From Enchytraeus crypticus (lineage: Eukaryota > Annelida > Clitellata > Enchytraeida > Enchytraeidae), in the NCBI GenBank assembly GCA_905160935.1, contig CAJHZI010000600.1, positions 62,001-126,000 on the forward strand: a DNA stretch of 64,000 bases. Reading direction: 5' to 3'. The translations under genes and the position numbers were made by a program. Under the pieces are notes generated by a model, which worked only from the letters and a program-made list of their open reading frames with translations, made no database searches and was not told the origin of the DNA. This document shows, in pieces, positions 1 through 20,070 of this stretch (position 1 is the stretch's first letter; every line of letters starts with the position of its first letter).

Positions 1-3000
1 TCCAGAAGTAATTTATCCTAAGTAGGCCTATCATAAATCAAAGTAGGAACATTTAAAACTTTTCAATATGACCTGGAAATCGGATAATGGAACTGGATAA
101 AAACACTGCCTGAAGACTTCTTATAGGGACTGTGCAGACAATGAATAATAAAGAGTATACCTTCACAACTGTTTCAGTAATTGACCAGGTACTGAAAACA
201 GGAATGGCTATTTCTGCTTTCAGACCAAATCGCAAAGACATCGCACACTGCCTAGGCAGTAAGCGATTTGTATTTTTTGCGGTGGTGGTTGGGAAACTTT
301 ACCAGATGGGGAGGTTACCGTAGTCTAAAACCGGTGTTCGAACCTCCAGTGAGGGGGAGGGGGTTCTTTTACGAGTAAACCATACTATTAGTAGGTTGAG
401 GATGAAGGTCGGGTAATTTTAAAAGAATTGTTTGAAACGTTATAACACTTTCTTTTTGATGTGTTGAAGTTTCAAAATATGCAAAGTTAGGCCTACATAG
501 TTAGGCCAAAATAAATTAAACCTAATTGCTTTGTATTATAATTTGTCTATTAAAAACTGACAAATTATATTGCAAAGCAATCAGGTTTAAAACAAAATTA
601 CTGCACGATACTGAGTTTAACAGCTTCAGGCCCGTATATTCAGGCAGGGTTTGTACGATGCTGTTTGAATCTATGTATGACCCCACACAACCACTTCAAC
701 CCCGCACTAGCTCTTGCTCACTATAAAGTGCCAGATTTATTACATCATTAAGTCAGTTTTTCTTATTTAAGTTAACTTTTAATTGAAAGTGAAATTGAAA
801 AATAAGGTTTTGACTGATGATACAGTATGAGACAGAGAGCAATGTAGAACGTCTATTCGTACCCCGACCCTAGCTAAACTGGAATTCAAGGAAGGGGGCT
901 GATATGATGATGAACACCAAGGACTTCGTCCAAATAGCTGCGCTAGGAAATAGCTGAACAAGACGATCATAAAAGGTGCTGATAAAATTAGCATTTAATC
1001 TTTTAAATTACTCTTCATCCGTCGCACCTTTGATAAAGTTACTGGCCCGTAACAAAATTTCCCATCTAAAGAATTTGCAGTTAAAAATTAGGTCAATATC
1101 AATCTGTTTTATTCTTTCAGTGAAATAAGTTTCTGAAGGGATTATTAATGTACATTGCGTCTATGTGAGTATGTATCTTCACTGTATCGATGTCAGTATG
1201 CTTGCGTCGTAACGTTGAAAAGATAATGATAGCCGCATACAACCAACACATCACACTTGATCTTGATAGGGTGCAACTTATAAATTGATTTAACAGCGAA
1301 GGAAAATACTGCCGGAGGGTTATTAGTGCGTGATGGAATGAAAATACTCGTCGGGTATCAAACACTTTTCTAACCTTACACAGCTCTATCAATTCCTTAT
1401 CTACAATTGCTATTACTCTCTAGATTTTTAGGCGACATGCTGCAAACTTTATAAATTAAGTAATTCAAAATAAGAAAATACAATTTTGTTACAGTTAACA
1501 GCATCATCGTCTGCAAGTTAACTGTTGTCGATGAGCCATACAATGCTGTGCTTCAACTTTATTGTATCTATTGAGAATCAAAGTAGCAACACACCAAAAG
1601 CTCAAGATGAAATAAGGTCAGTGGTTCAGTGGTTGCTGCCACTGAACATTTGGCAAGATCGCTATGGTTTGGCGTCGAAAACCCCAAGAAATACATGTAA
1701 CAAATAACTACTGTACTACGGCGTAACCTTTGCACCTGATCGGGTGACTCCCTGATATATTATGCACCAATGGGGGTTAGCTTGTTCTCTGTTGCACAAG
1801 GGGGCTGCACACGACCCCCATCCGGGGGTCGATAAATCTGTCGCAGTGAAAGGGTCACTTTTTCCACTGGGGGTTAAACCACCGACCAAATCGCAGTGTG
1901 GGATAGGAATATTTTAGAACTGGCATTTAGAAAACTAAAATTCAAGCTTAGGGCTAATAAATATTAAATAAATAAATAGTAAATATAAAATACATGTACA
2001 TGTATATAGTAAATAGTAAATATTATAACTGTAACATCAACAGATGCAACTGGATCTGGCATTTCTAAGCTAATTTCCTTACTTCAACAGACTTACATAT
2101 GACTATAAACTAACTCAGCGAAAGCTACCAATGTTTACTTGTGGAAGGATCTGCCTAAACTATGTAAGTCTATATGTATAGGTACTTACAGTACATGTTC
2201 GTGCACACGTATTAAGGCATAGTTTTATATCGTTGATAAGTCCTTCAAAATCACTCATTTTAGTATTGAAGAACATTATGAAAGTCATGGTTGGCCTACA
2301 GTAAACTCCACATTTAAACCAAAATGATTTCGATACACCGTTACAATAGGCCCTACGTGTTACTGATTTAATACTTTTAGAATAATACATAATGAACCAT
2401 CTGTTCATGTACATGTATATCAACTACTGCGCAAACAAGGAACTAACTTGTAATTGAACGGTTGAACCTATCGCCATTCTATGAGTCTCTTCTCACTTAT
2501 GATTTGATTGTGGGAGGAATCATTCATGCTGCGTCAAGAAAACATAACGGAGTCCTCTATTTTTAATATTTTAAATTTCTCGATGGATGCTATAGTATTG
2601 AAATGATCAAGGATTATAATGTTTCTTAACACACTGGAGGAGACTGAAATTGACCAAAACATAACAGGATTATTGGACCAGTGTTTATTTGATTTTCCTG
2701 TGTGAATACAATCATTTCCTATTGATCACATCCAGCTGAAGATCTGATGACCCTCTTGCTGGTAAATAATCGGCATTGCTAACTACCACATCTCGGTATT
2801 ACAGAGCGGTTATCAATCCACACGCACACACTGCAGCCTATAAGTAAGAGATTTATAACAGCTCTACTGTACAGCACAGCACGTAACTATACGTTTATGT
2901 CGATGCAACAAAACAGGATCCGTTTAAATTAGTGCCAGTGGGTTGTGACATTGGAGCCTATAACAGCTTTTCTCTCAGAGCAAAATTACTTAGTAATTGC

Positions 3001-3170
3001 GCAATGTTGTGATTTAGATTTTTCGGCATGTGCGCTGAACAATTAATCTCCACTATAAATAGCTTTACCTTAACTAAGTTTTTCTAAAACAGTACAATGC
3101 ACGTTCATATTTTAAAATAATTTGACGTACAGCTAATATCGCTTCCTACAAAGAAACAAAAAACCAGCAT
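1..3170. other. Gene-free AT-rich DNA with repeat fragments
   Basis: No credible gene. A possible SINE fragment with a B-box-like GTTCGAACC lies near 333. Short G-rich stretches occur near 350 and 1740-1890. Self-complementary TACATGTA words occur near 1993 and 2404. Remaining ORFs are short and show no domain. Confidence 0.5.
830..960 (+). repeat. GAT-tailed repeat (family G) fragment
   Basis: Contains CGACCCTAGCTAAACTGG and a short GAT run. The same words occur near 10797 and, on the other strand, near 16220. Confidence 0.5.
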
Positions 3171-3179
3171 TAGTAGTGA

Positions 3180-3335
3180 AATGATCAACTATGTTGACAT
3201 CTATCACTTTTAATGCCACATCTTAAACCGTTGAGCAATTAGGTTTAGTTCGTTTTACTGTGTAACCAGTCCTGTGAATGTACGAGATTTTACTCTGAGA
3301 TCAGCGCGGCCTGGAATCGAACTTACGAAAGTTAT
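3180..3335 (-). repeat. tRNA-like SINE family 3, copy 1
   Basis: Reverse complement matches the copy at 5865-6075, including the segment around GATCTGAGAGTAAAATCTCG and the GATAGATATCAACATAG-like 3' part. The B-box-like GTTCGAATCC core is degraded here. Confidence 0.65.
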
Positions 3336-3539
3336 ACTGCTAATATTAATTAAGCCATACTCTTTCAAAAACCAAATCCTGTGCATACATGTATGAGATA
3401 TTTCATTAAGCCTGTGGACTGAATGGCTAAAGAATGTGCAAGCTAAAGACAATATGTCTCGCTTACTACAAGTGGGGCACCCTACCTCCAGGCAGTCGTC
3501 TACCAGGTCCTCTAAGTTAGTTACTCTAGAGAGACCGAG

Positions 3540-3915
3540 CATTCCTTCACGTAGGCTGTAGCAAGCTGTCTAGGCGCTCCTTCCAGCATGCTGCCCCACT
3601 GATTTGAAATTCTCTTCCTTCCACTCTGCGCAACCCCTCATCTATTTCTGATCAGCCTTTCTTACTTTACGAAACAGTTTCAGAAGCGGTTGAAAGCTTT
3701 TCTCTTCGACTTTTCCAATCCACCAAATGTCCGTGACATGAGACCAACACGTAAACCTCCATTCCGCTAGTACCCTTCCTTGGACTGACCACCCGGATTT
3801 TGGCTTGCACCGCTCATGGATCCCTCGCTTTGCTCATCGGTTGTAATTTGGTTCCACAGTGTTCGATGTTGTCATGGACAACAGTAGTACTCTAATCGTA
3901 TTGATATTTGCACTC
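3540..3915 (+). mobile_element. CR1/L2-type LINE 3' fragment
   Basis: Degraded coding matter with stops and a frameshift: AAPLI.NSLPSTLRN then RLKAFLF in another frame, the familiar C-terminus of L2/CR1 reverse transcriptases. It is followed by a 3' UTR ending GTAGTACTCTAATCG. The same 3' UTR end recurs at 19585-19690 and 57705-57830. Confidence 0.65.
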
Positions 3916-3979
3916 AGAATCGAGAATTAAAGTCTTAAGCATCTCTACCGATTTTAGCTTTTCTCATGATCTCCAGAAT

Positions 3980-4051
3980 GTCCATCATTGACAGTCCAAT
4001 ATTGACAGTCCATCGTTGACAGTCCAGCATTGACAGTCCAACATTGACAGT
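3980..4051. repeat. Short tandem repeat, 14-bp unit
   Basis: About five units of CATTGACAGTCCAA-like sequence with small changes. No coding sense. Confidence 0.8.
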
Positions 4052-4119
4052 AGAGCTAATGCAACTATTGATTCCCACCAGAAAAATAACCGATAGGATT
4101 ACTTAGCATTTTAAAAAAT

Positions 4120-4345
4120 TCAACACACACTACAGTTAAATTATTAACTATGTTAATTGATATCTATCATTTTTAATACCAAATTTTTAAACCGTTGCAA
4201 AATTTTGTCCATTTTCCGTAAAACCAGTTAAGTGAATGTCCGAGATTTTACTCTCAGATCAGCGCGGCTGGGATTCGAACTCACGAGGGATCAATTCACC
4301 TCAGGACCTGCCATTTAAAACTTCATGACGTTACCCCTACATGCG
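4120..4345 (-). repeat. tRNA-like SINE family 3, copy 2
   Basis: On the minus strand reads GTAGGGGTAACGTCATGAAG through GAGTTCGAATCCC (Pol III B box) to GATAGATATCAATTAAC. About 225 bp and the fullest copy on this strand. Confidence 0.75.
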
Positions 4346-5104
4346 CTATTAAAACGTCATTGCAAATTTTAGATTTTGACTTATAATATTCATGGTGATG
4401 ACAAACATGTTTAAAATGGTTTATGGTAAATATGCTTAAAAATTCATTAAGTCATATATAATAGCTGCCAAATTTTTTCACCTGGGTAAAAATATGACAA
4501 TGAAAAAAGGAGAGAAGTGGTATTTATTCCCGTACATTTCGTAAAATATTGTTAGTTGACCAACAAATGTTCATAAATATAGGTATTTAGCTTTATTATT
4601 TTATCTGAAAAATTTTCCTTGATTTTAACGAGCAGATAGAATACTTCATCAATTTTTAAATTTTTATTGTCACTATAGGCCTATATATTAGATACGTTTA
4701 TAATTAAGTGGAAATGTCTTGGCTAAAATTAGATTCAATATTTCAGAGACAAAGTGCAATTTAGTAACATAAAAATGTTAAATAAAGATGATTTGGTAAA
4801 CACCTGTACTTCTATAGAAAAATGATCATAATATACACCGTTTGCTGGCAACTGACCAACAATAAGCTTCATAATTTACCTTAGGGTTTCAAATTTGAAA
4901 CTCTCAGATCAATTATGAAGTTACGAGAATATTTATGATATTATTGCATTGCTATGGTGCAAAATTATTTACTCCAGATAGTCTTAACACATAAAGAATG
5001 CCATATATAATTATTTGCAAATCTGGTTGCAAAAATATTAAGGTAGCACACTAAAATTTGAAGAAATTCATAATTTGAATTTAACAAGAACAAATCCACT
5101 TAGA

Positions 5105-5290
5105 TTGAGTCAAGAATGTCGTATTTTTATGGGATACTCTCATCACTTTTGTCTCTTTGGTGTTATTCATCATTCCATATTTCAATACCGTATCATTCTG
5201 ACTATCCATTATCCTCTGTAGGCCGTCTCACTTCCCGCCACCATTCCTTTGTACCGCTACCATTTTAAATTTTGTGTCGGAACCAGCCTT
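5105..5290 (-). mobile_element. RTE-like LINE fragment (reverse transcriptase palm)
   Basis: Minus-strand translation gives LQRIMDSQNDTVLK and NNTKETKVM, matching the block LQKIMDRLNDTALR...KTKVM in the longer relic at 47.2-48.6 kb. Confidence 0.6.
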
Positions 5291-5404
5291 ACCTGAATAT
5301 ATGCTGTTAGATACTGTAAGACATGTAAATGCAAAAACTAATACACATTTGTATTGTTCTAACTATATTTAATGTCAGGCTGGTGAAGAAGAAAGAAACT
5401 CCAA

Positions 5405-5562
5405 GAGTTTGGTTCAGTTTGGTTTGGACGAAGTCTGGGTTCCGGATCGGTTCGGTCAGAGTCTGGTTTCGGGTTCGGTTCGGGTTCGGTCAGAGTCTGG
5501 GTTCGAGTTCGGTTAGGTTCGGTCAAAGTTCTAGATTTTAGGGTTCGTTTCGGGTTCGGTTC
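5405..5562. repeat. Degenerate GGTTCG-type repeat
   Basis: Runs of GGTTCGGTTCGGGTTCGG with interruptions. GC-rich against its surroundings. Both strands stay open by chance, giving 70-residue ORFs of low complexity. Confidence 0.8.
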
Positions 5563-5693
5563 GATTCCCATCTCTACTTTAAATATAAATTATAATTTCT
5601 TGTGATTATTAATTACTTAATTATTCAGGTTTAGGAAGTTCTGAGGACTTGTAGCACCGGTCTTTTGTCGTGGGCTTAAATTCATATAAAAAA

Positions 5694-5740
<47 letters not shown>
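5694..5740. repeat. (TA)n microsatellite
   Basis: Pure TA dinucleotide run of about 47 bp. Confidence 0.98.
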
Positions 5741-5748
<8 letters not shown>

Positions 5749-5864
5749 TTATAGTAAAAAAGTTCTAAGTGTATAATTTTGTAAATAACAGTATAATTTT
5801 TTTTTAGTTTAGTGCTATGTTCTATCATAGCATATGATAGAACATAGCATATAGAATGTCTTTA

Positions 5865-6075
5865 CGTAGGGGTAACGTCATGAAGTTTTAAATGACAGAT
5901 CCGGACGTGAATTGAACCCTCGTGGGTTCGAATCCCAACCGCGCTGATCTGAGAGTAAAATCTCGGACATTCACTGGACTGGTTACACGGAAAATGATCT
6001 AATTTGCTTAACGGTTTAAACATGTGGTACTAAAAAAGTGATAGATATCAACATAGTTGATCATTTCATTATAAA
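5865..6075 (+). repeat. tRNA-like SINE family 3, copy 3
   Basis: Begins GTAGGGGTAACGTCATG, carries a perfect B box GGTTCGAATCCC near 5925, and ends with ATATCAACATAGTTGATC. No good A box, so Pol III origin is inferred from the B box and copy number. Confidence 0.75.
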
Positions 6076-6794
6076 GCGTGTTTACTTTTATCAATTTATG
6101 CAAAATGGAACACTTAATTTGACTTAATGTCATCTCATTAGTTATCATGGGATATCATAGTTTGCCATATTGAACATTTTGAAAATAATTATTGTAGATG
6201 TATAGTTAAACATGTGAGCAATGAGCATGCGAGGAGTCAGACCAGCTCCCTGACAAAGCATAAAAAGGATGATTTGCTTGCAAATAAATCATACAAGATA
6301 GTATGGTTATTTGAAAATATATAAATATGGTAGCACTGGCAGGCATATGTATCTGTTTACATGCTAAATCAATCTAATTTCACTCAGTCAAATTTATTTA
6401 CGTAAGTGTTAGGATTCTGGAATTCGAGTGGGAAGGTAGTGTTTGCTTTATTTTTGAATAGTTGCAATAGTAAGTCAGAAGTTATAGTGAAGTTACAAGT
6501 TAGTTTACTAAAGTTTTATAATATTTCCATTTCATTATATGCTTTTAAATTAAATATTGATGCAAATTAGACCCGCTGTGTATGATAATTTTGCCCATGT
6601 TGTAACCGGTCTAAGTACTATGGAATAGAAATACCTTAAACCGCATGTCTTAAAAGGCGACTCAACACGTACGGAAGAATTAGGTGAAAACCTCCTCTGA
6701 AGGCATTTTTCCAATCTAAACGCTATATTTTGGTTTGTTTCATTATAATGAGTTTCCTTCTTGATGTGATCATGGTTATGGTATGCACACTGTT

Positions 6795-6975
6795 CTAACT
6801 AAACTTGAAAGCTGACAGAGCCATGGACAGCACTTGTCGTAAAAGGTGACAAAGCAGTAAGCTCCAAACTAAAGTCAGAAAGGACACTCAGTTGGTGAGC
6901 TCGTAGGCTCATGAAATTGCTACAAAATTTTGGAGAATTATCCCGGCTAGTTAAACTGGGTTAACTAGTGAAAAT
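6795..6975 (+). repeat. Family G repeat
   Basis: Shares CAGTTGGTGAGC...TAGGCTC...AAATTGCTACAAAA with copies at 10645 and 21752. Ends at GCTAGTTAAACTGGG. Diverged. Confidence 0.6.
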
Positions 6976-6984
6976 GTTCTGAAC

Positions 6985-7935
6985 AAAGTTCTCCTAGGTC
7001 TTCGAATTTTCCTTTTGCCTTGGTTTGGCTTCCAATTAATTGCAGTCTTTGTATATCTAGCCTCATGCAATGTTAATAAGTAACCCAAGAACCTCAACCT
7101 TCTTTCAGAATCTATCTCATCACAAAAAGTTCAAGTACTGTTACTACTGTGTTTAGTACTGTTTGTACTGTGTGTTTGTTTCTAGTACTATTTCATTTTT
7201 GATGTGATCCCAATAATGAATATTTAAGATTTTTCTAAGACATATTTGTTGAAATTAGTTCAGATGTAATTCATTTTACTAGTACTTTCCCAGGTTTCAC
7301 GCATTTATCAGGCTGTACGATGACTGATTTCTTTAGTTTCACATCATTTCTATTACTCTTCCAAATATGTTGCAGTTTTCGAAAGACTTCATTTGTTTTG
7401 CAAATTCTGGTTAATTCTTGTATTAATTATGTCTGAAGCTGTAGTTACAGGGATTTGAGTTTTTTCAGAGCAAATACTTAATCCAAATTTTGCAGCATTT
7501 TCTTCTAAAGCTGATGTAATTTTTTGCAATTGATGAATGTTGTTTGTTAGTTGAGCTATATACTAGTGTATAGTGTGCAAAATCAAGATCAGTTAATTTT
7601 CTATGACCCAAGTTTATTCCCTTTTCTGTTTCATAAAAAGCCTTTCTCAATTTGAAATTAATAACTATTGAGAAAAAGGCAATCAGATACACCCTTGCTT
7701 GAGTCCTGTCACAATATTGGAACATTCTGGGACCTAATTTTGTGTACTTATATTGCATGACAAATTTGCAATGTAGCAGTTTAGCGTAATCAATGAATTT
7801 CTTAGGAATTCCATAGTTTCTTGTTATTTTTCATAAAGTATTCCTATGAATACTGTCAAATGTTTCTTGGAGGAGTCAATGAAATTTATGCAGATATCTT
7901 GTTAAAATATCTTGTTAGTAGGAATAATTACCATA
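6985..7935 (-). mobile_element. Non-LTR retrotransposon relic (reverse transcriptase)
   Basis: Minus-strand pieces in order: FDSIHRNTL, NYGIPKKFIDYAKLLH, GINLGHRKLTDLDFAH (the active-site FADD box degraded to FAHY), RKLQHIW, then LRFLGYLLTLHEARYTK and KRKIRRPR. Stops and frameshifts break it. This is the LINE class with endonuclease-reverse transcriptase C-termini. It ends about 150 bp before the MRPL17 start codon. Confidence 0.75.
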
Positions 7936-8084
7936 GACCTTCCATTTAACAAAACACTAGGTAGAAAGAGAAGGATAGAAATTCACCATATATTGTATAG
8001 TTTGTTAAAGAAATTGAGTTCTTAAAGTTGGACATTATTTTTAATAAGGATAATGTTAATGTTTATAGATCACTTCAGGATAAG

Positions 8085-16666
<8,582 letters not shown>

Positions 16667-16741
16667 CTCCCTAGTTAAACCTTTACATTTTATAAAAGAC
16701 TAATAACGCTAGACATAATTAATTAAATATATTATTAAACA

Positions 16742-16747
16742 AATAAA
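16742..16747 (+). terminator. Poly(A) signal of MRPL17
   Basis: AATAAA 76 bases after the stop codon, in very AT-rich 3' UTR. No competing gene on this strand nearby. Confidence 0.6.
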
Positions 16748-16913
16748 AATAATTAAAATTATAAATAACTTTAGTGTTGTTTATTGAGAATGTTTACTCT
16801 TTGGTAGCTTTTTTACTGCAACATTGCAATCATTAGATGTTTAACGTCCTTTATAAAATTTCGTCTTAATATCTATGGGGTAAGCACAAAATGTAGTTAG
16901 TCTAATAATACTA

Positions 16914-17045
16914 TTATAAACAAAGATTTAACGTCCTTTTCCTCGTCCAAAGGTGATGCCAGTGACGTCCCCACAGCGCACATGAAGCATATGCCACCAC
17001 AGAGCTGGGACGCGAGGTCCTGTTAGACTGGCAGAGAGAGAGAGA
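16914..17045 (-). repeat. SINE family 1 tail with L2-like 3' end
   Basis: Reverse complement carries GGGGACGTCACTGGCATCAC, then GACGAGGAAAAGGACGTTAA and ATCTTTG, the tail shared with 31966-32128 and the LINE at 52.4-53.5 kb. Confidence 0.7.
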
Positions 17046-18135
17046 GAGCCGTTCCAGTCGGCAGCGGCCTGGGTTAATGATCTTGTTAATGAGGATAAAA
17101 TATAAAATAAGAATGGGCATAAAATGTGTGACTGCTCTTGTTAGCAAGCAATTGAAGTTTCACCAGACCCGCTTTGTTGCGGCTGTGTACTTATTAACAG
17201 GCGAAACTGATTCGGTCTTTATGGCTATTCAAAAATACAAATTCTTTAAAGTCGACTACCTTGCTCACTAAACACATTTTCTTCAAGTTGATCGTATCTA
17301 AAAGAACATTTGTGCAATATTCCAACTTATAAATGATGTATTTTTGCAACTAGAAATTCTAGTCCTTCATACTTCAGTGCAGGGCATGAGTCGCTTTTAC
17401 AGGGCATGAGTCGCTGAGGCTTAAGCTGTATTTACCTTTGATAATTATGCTGATCGTACTAGCTGTAATTTCCAATCCTAAACTTCATTCTGGGTTATCG
17501 GCTTAATACTGGAGGATATTGAATCATGATTGAAAATGAAACCGTATGTATTTTAATGTACTTGCCTAAGACTAAGTACATTAAAATGCATATGCATTTG
17601 TATACTAAAATGTATAGGCTAATATAAATACTTGTGTGTGTTTTTAATAAGGTAGACCTACTCTCATGTACCAAATAATAACAATTCAACAATAGTAATT
17701 ATAGACTCAGTATAGTAACAAAAAACTGTATTGTTCTTCATTCATGTAACGACTTTTTCGCACTTATACAACTGCATACATTTTTAAATTTTAAAACTTG
17801 CATGTTATATCTACCACTATGTAATATAGGCCTATACTGAGATATAACTTTGACGATTTGCAAAATGGTTCAAGTACGGACATAGTATAGGCCTACTAGA
17901 GCCGTAGAAGGAAATCAAAATTTTCCATGTAGCGGTTCCACTAAATTTGATAAAGGCTGAGGCCTTCGCAATAGAAACAAGTTGTTTCCTACAAGTTCCC
18001 TTTGAGTTTTTTTGGAGAGTGTAAATACACATACTGTATAGCTTAAACCTAACATTTATTAGCGTACTAGAAAAGAGAGAAAAAGATAATTACATCAATT
18101 GAGTCAAATTAACTGAACGGAATAAATTGTTTAGA
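17045..18135. other. No recognisable feature
   Basis: Unique-looking AT-rich DNA. A 20-bp direct duplication around AGGGCATGAGTCGCT occurs at 17380-17420. Nothing coding. Confidence 0.4.
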
Positions 18136-18139
18136 AGAA

Positions 18140-18213
18140 GTATCGCAAAATGATCGTCGGTCACTGATATTCTTTCGAGACAGGAAACTGACGTTAAACT
18201 ACAGTTTTATCTT
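18140..18213 (+). repeat. SINE core-domain fragment
   Basis: GTCACTGATATTCTTTCGAG then ACAGGAAACTGACGTTAAAC. Same core as SINE families 1 and 2 but a different head. Confidence 0.6.
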
Positions 18214-18223
18214 TAGGTGTACA

Positions 18224-19120
18224 CAGGGGCGGATCCAGGAATTTTTTAAGGGGGGGCCCGAATTTTTTTTTGAGAGATACATTTTTTTGCTTTCTTCGAG
18301 ACATGTGACGCAACCAGACAAATTTCTGTGGGGGGGGAGCTCAAAATTTGTTCACTACTGCGTTCGGCTCATAGAGTGAGTGTATCCCCGTACCTTACCG
18401 CCCCCCTCGCTCATACCCGTCAGGGGAAGACCTAAAATCCTACATTTGTTTGGAAAAATAGGTTAATTTTTTCACCTCTGAAGAAACTCTGCGGATTTCG
18501 ACGATTTGCAAAAGTGACCTAATTTTGGCGGTGGGGAGGCTTAAGCCCCTTCCAATCAAGGCTGTTTGCACCACTGCTACGGGACAGAGTTCATATTTTT
18601 TACTTACACACTTTTTCCTCGTATGCAGTGGTTATGCATTGGTTCAAGTGAAAATTGAGAGCTAGTGAAACGATCAACCTTGTTTTGGACCCCGTTCCAT
18701 TATACAGTGCTCCTAGTATATCCTAGAAAAAAATCGAGCTATTGGAATTGAGTTCCCTGTCGTACCCCCCCCCCCCCCGCCGGGCCCCTCCCTAACCACT
18801 GCCATTACTAACATATTTTCATATCGAAATTGCCATAGAAACAATGAAAATATAACCTGTCAAACCCTACACCTGGCCCCCCCTTAACCACCTCCATTAC
18901 TAACAGATTTTCGCATCGAAATTGCCATGGAAACAATGAAAATATACCCTGTCTTACCTTCCCCCGGGCCTCCTAACCACCTCCATTACTAACATATTTT
19001 CACATCGAAATTACCATAGAAACATTGAAAATATAGTTTAAAATTTTTTATCGGCGGAGCTAAGGGGGGGGGGGCCTGGGCCCCGTGGGCCCGGCCCCCC
19101 CCCCCTTAGCTCCGCCACTG
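18224..19120. mobile_element. hAT-type MITE, copy 1 (897 bp)
   Basis: Ends CAGGGGCGGATCC and CTCCGCCACTG (inverted, CAG-GGCGGA). Flanked on both sides by GGTGTACA (18216-18223, 19121-19128), a perfect 8-bp target duplication typical of hAT elements. Interior: G-runs and three tandem copies of a ~90-bp unit around CTAACCACTGCCATTACTAA. No transposase. The copy at 31033-31807 is the same element reversed. Confidence 0.92.
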
Positions 19121-19584
19121 GGTGTACACCCTTTCTTTGTCTGACTTGACAATAATCATCAAAATCCAACTCCTTAACCTTCTTAACTGTTCTGCAGAAA
19201 CGTTAAGTTTCTTAGCTGCATTCATGTAAAGAAATAGTCAAGAAAGTGTTTCTCTGAAGTAGCACTGATTAACATAAGATTAGCAAAAATCATTGGGGCA
19301 ATATTCATGCCTCACATCTGGCTGTTTTTGATAAAAGTAAAAGATGTTAGAGGCAATTGTTAATTATTTTTCTTACACGTAGATACCCTTACAGAAATTC
19401 ATAAGTTAAGAAGCTTAGAAATAGTTATATCATTTAATAAATAGTTTAAATAAGCTGTTTATGGTTGGTCAAAGTTTCGCTAAATGCAGACTGAGTGTTC
19501 ATGAATGGCCGTGATAGACGAGTGCTCATCAATAAGTGTGATAGACTGGTTTTGTATCTTTTTTGACCTTAGCATCGTTTTTAG

Positions 19585-19690
19585 TTTTGCGCTCACAGAC
19601 TTGGGTTTGTCTCAAAGGTGCTCGATGTCGTCATTGATGACAGTAGCATTCTAACTGTTGCTATGCTATGTTATGCTCATTAATGAGCGT
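19585..19690 (+). repeat. CR1/L2-type LINE 3' UTR tail
   Basis: GTGCTCGATGTCGTCATTGA, ACAGTAGCATTCTAACTGTT, then TATG-type short repeats. Matches the tails at 3.8 and 57.7 kb. Confidence 0.6.
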
Positions 19691-19708
19691 GATGTACGAT
19701 TAGACTAT

Positions 19709-19733
19709 ATATATATACATGTGTATATATATA

Positions 19734-19780
<47 letters not shown>
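19709..19780. repeat. (TA)n microsatellite
   Basis: TA run following the LINE tail. Confidence 0.95.
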
Positions 19781-19783
<3 letters not shown>

Positions 19784-19894
19784 GATATATTTAAATTTAT
19801 CATCATTAGCAATTACAGTGCTATTTTTGTAGTGGTTGATGGTTTAGAACAAAGCACCAGAATTAGTAAGCTGGTTTATTTCCGGTTATTTCCG

Positions 19895-20070
19895 GTATAT
19901 CATTTGGTTGGCAACGGGAAGGCACCTCAGGAAGGCAACGGGAAACCACCTCAGAAGCCATACTTTTCCCAAGCTATAGGCTACATAAGACATAGACTTT
20001 GTGAGTGGATTAACTTGTTGATCTAAGGAGTGCTTTTATGGTGCCAGAAAGCAGTGCATTGAAGAAGATC
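19895..20070 (+). repeat. Family R repeat, 3' half
   Basis: GGCAACGGGAAACCACCTCA, AGCTATAGGCTACATAAGAC, TTGTTGATCTAAGGAGTGCT. The start of the half (GGCAACGGGAA...CACCTCAG) is duplicated. 3' hairpin lost. Confidence 0.7.

Noticed and set aside
1525-1707. 60-codon ORF
   Set aside because: No family resemblance, no splice sites in support, and surrounded by repeats.
5329-5571. Overlapping 70-codon ORFs on both strands
   Set aside because: Low-complexity GGTTCG repeat; neither is protein-like.
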